Shown piece after piece: positions 24,320 through 34,202 of a stretch of DNA of 64,000 nt (positions within the stretch are counted from its first letter, which is position 1; each line of letters opens with the position of its first letter). The position numbers were made by a program, and so were the translations under genes. The notes below the pieces were generated by a model, which was given only the letters and a program-made list of their open reading frames with translations, ran no database searches and had not been told where the DNA came from. The stretch comes from Elgaria multicarinata webbii (Eukaryota; Chordata; Lepidosauria; Squamata; Anguidae). The stretch lies in the NCBI RefSeq assembly GCF_023053635.1, contig NC_086172.1, positions 53,982,001 to 54,046,000 of the forward strand. The letters run 5' to 3'.

Positions 24320-24661
24320 GGAAAATTCTGAGAGCGCCTTGGACTGCAAGAAGATCAAACCAGTCCATACTCCAGGAAATAAAGCTAGACTGCTCACTTG
24401 AGGGAATAGTATTAAAGGCAAAACTGAAGTACTTTGGCCACATAATAAGAAGACAGGATACCCTGGAGAAGAAGCTGATGCTAGGGAAAGTGGAAGGCAA
24501 AAGGAAGAGGGGCCGACCAAGGGCAAGATGGATGGATGATATTCTGGAGGTGACACTTGGGGGAGCTGGGGGTGGTGACAGCCGACAGAAAGCTCTGGCG
24601 TGGGCTGGTCCATGAAGTCACTAAGAGTGGGAAACGACTGAACGAATAAACAACAACAACA
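24320..24661 (+). mobile_element. BovB (RTE) LINE 3' end, with 10-bp target duplication
   Basis: An open frame through to a stop at about 24615 encodes the BovB ORF2 C-terminus: RAPWTARRSNQSILQEI, LKYFGHIIRRQDTLEKKLML, then GKVEGKRKRGRPRARWMDDI. It ends with a (CAA)n tail. ATTTCTAAGA occurs immediately before (24310-24319) and after (24662-24671), a perfect target-site duplication, so both ends of this 5'-truncated insertion are known. BovB is known for horizontal spread among squamates, ruminants and others. Confidence 0.93.
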
Positions 24662-24671
24662 ATTTCTAAGA

Positions 24672-25282
24672 TGGTGAATGCATGATTAGGGATTTCCCTG
24701 ACTTCAGTTGTAGCTCACATTTTTGGTTGCTTGCTATAGTCATGTCTTCTCTCATAAAATATGTACTTATTTTTTCGTTGGATTGACTGGACTATTTTTA
24801 TTCCTTTCTTGAAAATGCCCATTCGCATGGTCCCTTGATTCTGCCTACTGAATTATGAGTGAAAAGCAATCTATTATAAACTACATGACACTATTAATGT
24901 TTTTGATTATGGCAAGATTAGTTTGCAAGATTAGTTTATGTTATTCTACTACTTTTACAAATCAAAAGCTGTTTAGGAAACTTTGGAGTGTATTGTTGCT
25001 AGTAAAATGGATTGCTTACAAACAGTCTACTGCCTGGTTTGTTTCAGTAAGAGACTTTTGGAAACCAGTGATCTATCAAATAAGGAATACTTTGTCAATT
25101 ATGCAAGATCGTTTTGATTGGCTTCATCAACTTTAAGATTATAATTATATTGCTATGATAAATTATCGGTGTTCTTTATGTTGTCAATGTTGTTACATGT
25201 TTTTCCTCCTGAACACATTATGTAGTTTTGCACACACACAAAATATTAATTAGCCAAACTTTCAGCTCAAAAGCTGAGTAAC
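24672..25282. other. Intergenic; weak LINE-like open frame
   Basis: A plus-strand frame at 24855-25136 (93 codons) contains KLFRKLWSVLLLVKWIAYK and similar hydrophobic/aromatic sequence. It faintly recalls an L1 ORF2 C-terminus but I cannot support the call. Otherwise nothing seen. Confidence 0.3.
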
Positions 25283-25565
25283 AATCATTTATTTATTTAT
25301 TAAATGTATATACTGCCCCATAGCCGAAGCTCTCTGGGCGGTTTACATAGCATAAAATAAATAATAGGAATCATATTAGACAGTCTTTAAAAATAGAATA
25401 ACCAAAACCAGAAAATTCATCATTCCATAAAAGCATGCCAAAGAAAAGTTTCAACCTGGCACCTAAAGTCAGTAATGCTAGCAACATGCAAGTGTCTCTA
25501 GGGACAGTACTCCACCCCTTGGAAGCCACCCCAGAAATGCCCCCATTCCTCGTTGCCACCTTCTA
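25283..25565 (-). mobile_element. L2 LINE 3' end, minus strand
   Basis: The tail (ATTT)n is at the left, then TATATACTGCCCCATAGCCG AAGCTCTCTGGGCGG, the standard inverse ending of this L2 subfamily, followed by inverse ORF2-derived sequence (CCACCCCTTGGAAGCCACC). The same 3' ending occurs at 38082, 50174 and 51964. Confidence 0.8.
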
Positions 25566-27478
25566 GGGAAAGCTGGTGTACACACCTATGTCTTTTGTCC
25601 CATAGTGGCTACTGGGCAAAAAGATGTTTTGGTTTTTAAAGCATTACCAAGACTACAGTAGAAATTGTACACACACCATGGGCAACAATGCTTCTATAGT
25701 AACACCTTCAAAATGATTTCCTGCTTCTAGCTTTCGTTCAATCAAAGTACAAACAACTGTGATTGCAGAATTTCTAATTACGGCAGCTCATAAAAAGATG
25801 AAATTTTCTCTAACATATGACTGCAAAGAAAAATGCAACAAAGTGATCTGTCTATGGGTGTACAGCTCGGTATAAATTGAAAATCACTAATGGAACATTG
25901 TGCAGTTTGTTCACATTAGGAGCAGTCAAAAATCATACATAATGTAACACTGTACATGCAACAGAATGCTCATGCATGATAATTTAGCCATGAGGAAATG
26001 GTCTTTGAAGTGGTCCCTGGTGGGGGGGATTGTTGTTGCTGGTTGCTCCCAAGAGGATCCAGATGCATTCCAGAGAAGCATTTTAAACTCATGGTTTGAA
26101 ATTACACCCTCCTCTCTCCAACCATTACAGTGCATTACAATGACATTCTGCAATTGGAATGTTATAGGGGAAATTACTTCCTCGCTGCATCTTTATGTTA
26201 AACACTCGTCTTACAATATTTGCATTCCCATTTGACAACAGCAGGCATTTCAATATTCTTTGTATTTGTTGGCTAAATTCTGCTTTCACTTTTCCCTCTG
26301 CATTTCATTAAAAATAATTAACATGGACTTGATTAGCATTGCTCTGACTTAGCTCACGACCAAAAGAGGCCCAGATAGTTTAAAATGGGCCTATATTATG
26401 TAGGTCAAAACCTCCTAGTTTTTACTGTCCTGAAAGATATATCTGAAGGAAAAAACAAAGAACCTTTTGTTGTTCAGCTCATGATGCAAGTGAAACCCAT
26501 GTGTTCCTAAAACGGTGGCATAAGGTAGCTAATTTATTTATGTTTATTAGTGTGAAACCAGATGCCACTTCAGAAAATATTAGTACCTAGTTAAGGGGCC
26601 GTTATGGAGAAGAATTTGCAGGTGGAAAAAAGATTGCTTAGTCCATTCCAAGCCTGCAAATACTCCCCCTGCCTCCAACCATTTTCTCCTCAATTGAACA
26701 TACTTCTAAGTTCAGAGTCCACCTGGAGAGAAAAAATGCAAATGGCTGGAGGGGAGGAGTATTGGCAAAGAAATACCAATGACCCGGGCAAGTAGTAAGC
26801 ACTCACCCCAGCCTGAACTTCTGTCTAGTTGCAGGGAGCAGTACAAACAGCCAAAGACAACTTAGGTACGGTGCAAAGTTGGTTGAAGCATGCTAAATGT
26901 AAGTAGTAAAATTTAAGCATATTTACTGAGTTTGATGAAAACCAAATAACTGGATGCATCTTTCAAAGGTGTTTTCTTCCAAAATTGCCAGTCTTTATTC
27001 ACACACTTTTTACAGGGCGTCCACACAATGTTGTATTCAAATAATGGACAGGCTGTGTTTTCCCTCTCTGCTTCTAGGACATCAGAAAATCCTGGTTTTT
27101 TTTTAACAGCATGGAAGAGTTGCACACACTCCACAGGTATAGATAGCTTTAGCACCACTCTTCTGAATTTTCCAAGAGCTGTGGTTTTGACAAGTGCACT
27201 GACATATTTCGGCAGGTGGACCTATCACTAATTCACATTCCTCTTTCTCTAGTCAGCTTGGTGCCTGTTGTTCAAAACAATGTCAGAAAAGGACAGGTCC
27301 ACCTCTTGTCTTTGCCTGCCCATTCCCTGCAAAGTCCTAGTCTGAGGAACCCCAGTTTAGAGTCAGGAATAAATCAATCGATTAATTTAGCCTCTCCTCA
27401 TGGTGGAGGTATGGATGGCTGCTGCTTCTGTCTCTGCCCCCAGACACTTCTCTGCTCCACTCTTCCCTGGCTGATTAG
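25566..27478. other. Intergenic, no feature seen
   Basis: Mostly unique, AT-rich sequence with no gene or family I can name. Confidence 0.45.
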
Positions 27479-27480
27479 TA

Positions 27481-27818
27481 GGGTGGCCAAGTGTCTTTCT
27501 TTACAGAGGATTGTCCTATTTGAAGTCATCTTCTATTTGAAGGCCTGTCCTGTCCAATTCGAGTTTAAATATAAACAAGAAAGAAGCATAAAAAGTGTTG
27601 ACCATCAAACGTTCGCACCTGGACAGCAGATTGAACAGGCAGGCTCACAGGTCACATGGTCACAGCTTTCTGATTATGGTAAGGTTTACTGCATTTCTAT
27701 TTAACTTATAGTAATTATTTCTAAATTTGCATATGCAAATGTTATGCAAATATGTGTCTTTTGACCTCCTTTTTTGGTGATCTGTTTCTTGGGGGTGGCA
27801 ATTCATAAGTGGCCACTC
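27481..27818. mobile_element. TA-flanked MITE (Tc1/mariner-like) with octamer palindrome
   Basis: Inverted ends GGGTGGCCAAGTG and (inverse) GAGTGGCCACTTATG are each flanked by TA (27479-27480 and 27819-27820). The interior contains the perfect 16-bp palindrome ATTTGCATATGCAAAT at 27725-27740. The fragment at 23765 shares its right half, and GGGTGACCAACTGTC at 40956 resembles its left end. No transposase. Confidence 0.7.
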
Positions 27819-27820
27819 TA

Positions 27821-28974
27821 CCAGTTAGCCTGGCATGAGTTCAAGCATCGATAGAGCCAGCTTGGCAGGCCTCTTTGTGGAGAGCATTCAGAAGGGAAGC
27901 TTGTGTTTGAGAAATGTGGGTGCAGAACACCTGTTTACACAGGGCGAAGGGGGAACGTCTAGGCCCGCTCTAATTGTGCCACTATTTGTTTCCAAATTGT
28001 CATGAAAGTAATAGCAATTTCATAGGCATGAGATAAAAGCTGTTCTGTGGTTTCATTTCAGCAGCTCAACAAATGATTGGAGAGTAATTTCAGATAGCTT
28101 TTATTATACACCTGGTATCTGAAAGCTCAATCGCTTTAAGAAATAAGGAAAACATATTCGCGGTAGTTGTGGCTTACCTTAATGAAGCAGAGGCTGCAAA
28201 AATTACGAAGAGGGAACTCTGTCCAAAACTGGTTACTGTCTCTCCTATTATAGGCCTATTTATCCTGGTACAGGTTATAATTAGCTTTCTCCCCCTTTGT
28301 GTTGGGAGGAAAGTGAAGGCCTGCAATCTTAACGTACCCAAACAGGGTTTTAGAGAGACTCTTGCTGTCACTCGCTATGCAGCTTCCTGTTGTGAGTGTA
28401 ATTACAGTTTTTATTGGCACTTCAGACTGTCTACCTCCCAGAGAGATAACACTGTTTATTATCAGAAAGCTTTCTGGTTATATTGTGCTTACCGCCACAA
28501 CATATTATTTCATGGTCTCTCTCTCTCTCTCTCTTTTAATTGGTGTGCAGGCTTTGTATTTCACATAACCAATAAAGGTTTCCTGTGTATTAAACAGCCA
28601 GGGAGATTTTTAAATACACTTTTTCCTCCCCCCGTTTTAAGAAATGGCCTTTTTCTATTTTCAAGCTGATGTCTAGAACATGTGATCTGATTTTCTTCAC
28701 TAAAAAAAATGTTGCCAAAAGAAACCAAAATAAATTCAAAAACTGGATTTCTACCATCTGAGCAGGAAAAAAAACTACCGATAGTAATTCAAATTACATA
28801 GCAGCATTCAAATCCATTAAAATCTTGAAAGCACACCAGGGAATGAGCAAGTCTTTAATGCAGATTCATGTAGTGGATAGAATGATAAAGCAATAGCAAC
28901 ATGCATACACCATTACCTTACGATTATGCCACAAGTCCTCTTAAGGTTTTATTAAAAGCATTTCCTTTATTATT
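27821..28974. other. Intergenic; one 166-codon open frame of unknown meaning
   Basis: Repeat-free sequence, apart from (CT)n at about 28518-28534. The plus-strand frame 28169-28669 is long for chance but shows no domain or coding pattern; its middle contains hydrophobic segments. It is treated as unassigned, possibly a conserved non-coding block. Confidence 0.35.
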
Positions 28975-29153
28975 CCACCTTTCCTCCAAGTTGCTCCTGG
29001 TAATGTACAAGGTGCTCTTCCCCCACTTCCATTTTATACTATGAGGTAGGTTAGGCCAAAACATATTGACTGTCTCACAGTCACATAGTAAGCTCCATGA
29101 CAATGTGAGGATTTGAACCTCAGCCCCTTCAGACCTTATCTGAAATTCTAACC

Positions 29154-30354
29154 CAGGGGACGTTGAACCTCTTTCGACTTGAGGGACGCATTTCATTTTG
29201 GAGAACCTCTCAGGAGCTTCATTCCAGTAGTGGGCGGGACCAAAGGCAAAAGGGGTGGGGCAAAATACCAGAAAGATAGCATATTCACTATCAGGCCAGG
29301 TTTAAGGTTCTAGTACTAACATACAAAGTCCTAAATAACTTGGGACCAGGATATCTGAGAGAACGCCTTCTCCCTTATCAACCTGCCCAATCACTGAGAG
29401 CTCCATCACAACAGCATTATATCCTGCTGTCATGGTGTGTTGCATACAAAGGACTCAGATGACGCTGTCCATGTCCTGCCCTGATCTCACCTCTTCCCCA
29501 CCTCTTTGTGAGGTTTCCAAGTGCAGGGAAGGAACTGTTTTTCCAGCAATGTGCTCGACCCTCTACGTGTATTTTTATCCCATTGTACTCAATCCAATGT
29601 TCTGAGGGCGGGCGGCATTGCTGATGAAAGGAAGGGGGCGTTCCAGGGGAGGTGTCCCTGAGAACAACCAATAGATTTAAGGGGAGGTACAAATGAGACC
29701 TGTGGGGTGGGGACAACAGCGATTCCGAGGAGAGGTGTGAAGATGAATGAAATGTAATACTTTCAAATGCTAAGTAAGCGGAGGGGATAATACAAGGGTG
29801 AACGTGAGCTTTGTGGGCATGTTCTTGGTGGTTCCTCATGGACCTATGGTCCGACTGGTGTCCAACAGGAGAAAAGCCTTCAATGTGGTGGCCCCCTTTC
29901 TATGGAATTCCCTGCCTTTGGAGGTCAGGCAGGTATCAACGTTGCTTCCGACACCACCTGAAAATATTGTTGTTTCAGGGAACGTTCCCTAAATGACCAC
30001 CTGTGGTTTTATCAGAACTTTGTTCATTTAAAAGTAGTATTTTTTAATATGGTGGTTTTTATTCTGTTTTTATTCTTTTATTCTATTTGTTGTTCACCAC
30101 TCAAAAATCCTTGGATGGGGAGAAGTATATAAATATTGTAAATAAATACATACATATTTTAGCTTAAAGCACTGACTGTGAAGAAGCCTTAGGAGAGGCA
30201 TTTCAACTTTTTTGAATACCAAAATAAATGCACAAAATCTGGGAGTGGTTGGGGAAAATGGGGTGGGCCCAGGGGATGGGGTCATGGCCACCTTGGACAG
30301 CCAAATTGGGGCCCCAGGAGAGCTGGATTTGGGCCCTGGATTTCTGCACCCCTG
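29154..30354. mobile_element. hAT-like MITE inserted in the SINE, itself interrupted by an L2
   Basis: The left end is CAGGGGACGTTGAACC and the right end GCACCCCTG. The flanking 8-mers are TTCTAACC (29146-29153) and CTCTAATC (30355-30362), six of eight identical, as expected for an old 8-bp duplication of the SINE's CTCTAACC. The left arm is 29154-29279, the right arm about 30165-30354; the L2 fills the middle. Confidence 0.65.
29280..30160 (+). mobile_element. L2 LINE 3' end, interrupted by an unidentified 0.4-kb insert
   Basis: The first part (29280 to about 29412) encodes the L2 signature around YKVLNNLGPGYLRERLL-YQP. The second (about 29814-30160) continues FLVVPHGPMV, AFNVVAPFLWNSLPLEVRQ and ends AGTATATAAATATTGTAAAT. 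The intervening roughly 400 bases (29413-29813) are unlike L2. Candidate flanks TGAGAGCT and CGTGAGCT may be a decayed duplication. Confidence 0.82.
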
Positions 30355-30383
30355 CTCTAATCACTACACCTCTTTGTCAATGC

Positions 30384-30901
30384 CAGGGAGATTTTAATGA
30401 TATTTTTCCACACCTATGTTAAATTGCAGTACCAACACCCCCTGCCCCAAAAAACTCTTACGTTTCACGTAACAACAACAACACCCTCAAAGGCATTTTT
30501 ATTTGAACTGCTTAATTATTATTACATTCAATTATATCTGCTTTAGTTACATTATTTCTAACGGATCTTCCCTTTTACAACTCATTAGGATATATTATTA
30601 AGTACTCGGAGATTACCCTTCTCCTTAAAAAAGAAAATCAAAAAGAAAACCAATGTCATTGCTATGCTATATGTGATCTCTTTGATAATAAGATCTACCT
30701 ACCACAGTAGCCCTGTTTGGGAATTCATATTCACATGTTGCCCAGAGTGTGAGGAGGGGAGAACAGGGCCATGGTTGCTTTCTCTGCCCCCTCTCTTGCG
30801 ACCTCGCTGCACTTGATTGGGCGAGAGGAGATCTGGAGTAGGGAGACTGTTCTACACAGGTAGGCTTTCCATTAGAACTTGGATGGCACAGGGGTATAAA
30901 T
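30384..30901. other. Intergenic, no feature seen
   Basis: AT-rich, with a short (CAA)n run near 30471. No gene. Confidence 0.45.
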
Positions 30902-30903
30902 TA

Positions 30904-31879
30904 GGGCTGTGCACGGACCCCCCCCCGAACCACTTCATGGCCTGATCCAGAACTTTCAGATCATGCCCGAACCGCTTCGGGTTGATCCACCCGTCCCCCG
31001 CTCCGCTCTGCAGAGCGAGATCTGGAGGGGTGGATTGAGATTTTGCCCCCCTTCCCTACTTACTTGCCTCCGTGGCGGACAGCGGAGGCAGGTAAGTGGG
31101 GAAAGGGGGACAAAATGGGGGCCGATAAGCCAAACTCCCCCCCTTACCTGTGTCCATCGCGGTCCGTCACGGGCTTCAATTGAGGCCACGGCTTGAAGCC
31201 AGAAGAGGAGGCCACGGCCTCTTCTGGCTTGAAGCCGGGGCCTCAATTGAAGCCCATGATGGACTGGAACGGACACAGGTAAGCACCCTTCCCCTGCCCC
31301 CTTACCTGGCTCCACTGCTGTCGCCGCACGGACTGTAGCAGCGGCAGCAGAGCCAGGTAAGCGAAACTCCCCCCCACCCCCTTACCTGGCTCTGTCGTGG
31401 TTCATCACAGGCTTCAACTGAGGCCTGGCTCTCAGTTGAAGCCTGCAACGGAAGCAGGTAAACCCCCCTCCCCCCTTACCTGGCTCTGCCGCCATCGCCA
31501 CATGTACGGTGGCAGCGGCGGAGCTAGCTAAGCCAACCTCCCCCCGACCCCTTACCTGTGTCCATCTCGGGCTTCAATTGAAGCCCTGGCTTCAAGCTGG
31601 AAGAGGAGGCCGCAGCCTCTTCAGGCTTGAAGCCAGGGCCTCAATTGAAGCCCGCGACGGACACAGGTAAGCCCTCCTCACCCCTGCCACCTTACCTGGC
31701 TCCATCGCCGTCACCACACAGATTGTGGCGGCGCCAGGTGAGTCCCCCTCCCCCCACGAGATGACCGCTTCACCTCAATCCGCAGCCCCCCCGACCCGAT
31801 CCATCTCTGCCTTTGTCGGAGGCGAATTAGGCCTCTCTTCTATTGCTTCTATGAACTGAACTGAAGCGGAGCACAGCCC
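30904..31879. mobile_element. TA-flanked MITE built of seven consecutive hairpins
   Basis: Inverted ends GGGCTGTGC and GCACAGCCC are flanked by TA at 30902-30903 and 31880-31881. Inside are palindromes at 31059-31096, 31143-31283, 31301-31361, 31381-31462, 31475-31532, 31551-31671 and 31691-31742. Most begin CTTACCTG and end CAGGTAAG, so donor-like GTAAG occurs at the edges on both strands. Long hairpins (CTTACCTGTGTCC) alternate with short ones (CTTACCTGGCTC), giving three long-plus-short units. No transposase frame; the open frames here are palindrome artefacts. Confidence 0.8.
31059..31742. repeat. Tandem array of palindromes inside the MITE
   Basis: Starts at 31143, 31381 and 31551 mark three units, each a longer hairpin then a shorter one. 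The longest stem (31143-31283) pairs CTTCAATTGAGGCC and GGCTTGAAGCCAGAAGAGGA with their inverses around a GGCCACGGCC centre. The 31551-31671 stem is a close relative. The array is extremely GC-rich compared with its flanks. Confidence 0.85.
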
Positions 31880-31881
31880 TA

Positions 31882-32547
31882 GTCTAAATCATAGAAGGTT
31901 CTCCCTCTTCAGACCTTCCCTCTCCAACATGTGGAGGGCCATGCAGCCAGGCAGAAGGGATGTAATGGAAGGAGGAGGGAGACAAAAGGAAGGTACCATT
32001 CTTGAAAATAAACTTTTCTTTTCTAGCCTTTATTGTTGGTTTCATAGAATTTCAGACCTTCACATATATTACAACCATTGGTTGTTTTTTTACCGTCAAT
32101 AGATTTGAGAGTTATTTTCTCTCCCTCCCTCCCTCTTTCTCTATAAGAAACAATGGTTGTATGAAGAAAATTTCTAAAAGTGCAATCTTATGCATGTCTA
32201 TTTCCCTTGGAGGTAAACCAAAACTCTAGTCCTGGGCCTTTTTCTGGCAAGAACCAGAAGATGAGAAATATTTTAATTCTCCAGTTTATCTGTAATTTTT
32301 AGTAGAACAAGCCTTCTCTTCTCACTGGTCAAGGTGTGAGCTCCTTCTCTCCCTCCCTCCCCATCACATGGTGGTCCCTTTTAGAAAGTTGTTGTTTTGA
32401 TTTGTTGTTGTTTGTTTTTAGCATCAGTAACATGCAATGACCAGTTTTAGATGCTCATATATTTAAATAAGCTTATATATCTAAATGAACAATGGCAAGT
32501 ATAACACCTAGTAAGATGACAGTTCCATTCATGGAATAGCTGACAGT
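31882..32547. other. Intergenic, no feature supported
   Basis: Pyrimidine-rich (CTCCCT)n patches near 32120-32145 and 32340-32360. No gene. Confidence 0.5.
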
Positions 32548-32548
32548 G

Positions 32549-32737
32549 GACCTGTTCAGACAACAAGCTAAGCCATGGTTAAGCTGCTAACCCTTTTTGC
32601 AGCAATTGGTTAGTGAGTGTGTTTAAACTGTGGTTATGTAGCCACCATGGTTAGGAATGGTTAACACGACACACTAAGCCATGCTTAGCTCAAAATGCTT
32701 AACCGCTACAGCTTAGTGTGTCACCTGAACAGGGTCA
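32549..32737. mobile_element. Palindromic MITE, GACCTGTTCAGACAAC family
   Basis: The left arm GACCTGTTCAGACAAC-AGCTAAGCCATGG is roughly inverse to the right arm ending GTGTCACCTGAACAGGGTC. The centre has GGTTAGTGAGTGTGTTTAAA. A copy lacking the left arm lies at 50437-50568, and looser relatives at 37413, 43262 and 63943. Non-autonomous DNA element, superfamily unknown. Confidence 0.7.
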
Positions 32738-33756
32738 ATATATATAATTGACCATAGTCAAATGAAAGGTGGTCAACTGATAATATTGGACCAGTCAATC
32801 AACTAGCATGTCAACCCTAAATAAAACCTAGATGGATTTCAGTAGTAATTGGACCAAATCACTAAATCTCTGGGAACCAAGGAGATCTAATCCTATGTTA
32901 ACAATAAATACACTGACTCTCTTGTCATGCTTTAAGAGTGGTGGATCGACAACAGATCATAAATATGCAGGAAATCACAAACAGAGCATTTAGCATAATG
33001 TAGTTTTGCTGGAGTGTTTTCAACCGGCCTGAGCTTATGTGCTATAGAGGCCAAAATTTTCAAGCATCACTTCTTACACATCAATCAAACCAGTTTCAGA
33101 AAAGCAAGTTGAAAGGACCAGTCATGTTCAGTGACTGTTGCCATAGAGACACAGAAATTAAGCGACAGAAAAGACCTTCAACATCATCTAGCCCTCCATC
33201 TTCTTGTGCAATGGTTTGCGTCATTCAATGCTGACTGTGGAATTTCATCCTCTAGCCTTTTCCCATTAAGCTTCTAGATGGCTTTGCTTTTCAAAAGCCA
33301 GCAGCTAGAGCCTTGTCTGTCTCTCATATCCTGAGTGTTAATCATTTGTTTCCATCAGCTGAATCATGGCTCGTAATGTTACAAAGTTTGCACTGAAATG
33401 CAAGATGACAGCATTAAATCTATTTTGTAGAGCTTACAGCTCCATCTCTTTTGGGTTGTTTAAAAAAGATCACAAGGGCCTTGCAAATAATGAGTGCATC
33501 TATAGATTTCAACTAGACCTTGGTATTTTATCGTGAGCATGCTTTTAATATAAGCTCTTACTACGAGACTACAATGAGCATTAAAGAGATTCATGCATTT
33601 ATTTTTCATTATTTCTGGTACTACATTCAGAAATTGTAAAGTACTGGATGCCTAAATTAAGCCTGCTGATTTCTAATCAGTACAAGAACACTTACGCCCT
33701 GCAAATTAACCAGTAAAGGATGTAACTGTCTAGCTTACAGCCAGTGCCAGGCCAAA
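32738..33756. other. Intergenic, no feature seen
   Basis: Repeat-poor, AT-rich. The stretch at about 33330-33700 could be conserved non-coding sequence but this cannot be judged from one genome. Confidence 0.4.
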
Positions 33757-34154
33757 ATCACTGCCAATTAGTTTCCGGGCAAAGTACAAAGTGTTGGTCA
33801 TTACCTTTAAAGCCCTAAATGGTTTGGGTCCAGGTTACCTGCGGGATCACCTTCTCCCATACAGTCCGACCCACACACTCAGGTCCTCTGGGGAGAACTT
33901 ACTTCAGTCAGCCAAGACTAGGCTGACATCAGTTTCCCAGAGGACCTTTTCTTCTGTCGCCCCCAGATTGTGGAATGGCCTGCTGGAGGAGATTCATAAT
34001 ATTAACTCTCTCTGTGATTTTAAGGCAGCTTTGAAGACTAGCCTTTTCCGGCAGCCCTACCCAGATCAATGTAAAATCAAGAATTTTTAAGATGTGTTGA
34101 TTCCTGTACTAATGTTGTTCCCCACCTCAATCCAAAGGGAGAGGCGGGTAAGAA

Positions 34155-34199
<45 letters not shown>

Positions 34200-34202
34200 T
34201 AT
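33757..34202 (+). mobile_element. L2 LINE 3' end (well preserved)
   Basis: The frame 33791-34090 is open: ITFKALNGLGPGYLRDHLLP, LRSSGENLLQSAKTRL, FSSVAPRLWNGLLEEI. The 3'UTR is CCCACCTCAATCCAAAGGGA then GAGGCGGGTAAGAAA and (TTA)n at 34156-34202. 5'-truncated. The open frame suggests a fairly young copy. Confidence 0.92.

Larger units (their letters stand above)
28975..30383 (+). mobile_element. MIR-like (CORE) SINE split by a nested insertion
   Basis: The left piece (28975-29153) has TATGAGGTAGGTTAGGCC, CAGTCACATAGTAAGCTCC and GAGGATTTGAACCTCAG, the reptile MIR-like SINE body. The last part (CTAATCACTACACCTC, 30355-30383) is on the other side of the hAT-like element at 29154-30354. It is the oldest layer of a four-level nest. 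Confidence 0.7.

Noticed and set aside
30909-31338. Overlapping open frames of 62-119 codons on both strands
   Set aside because: They mirror each other because the sequence is palindromic; no protein signature.
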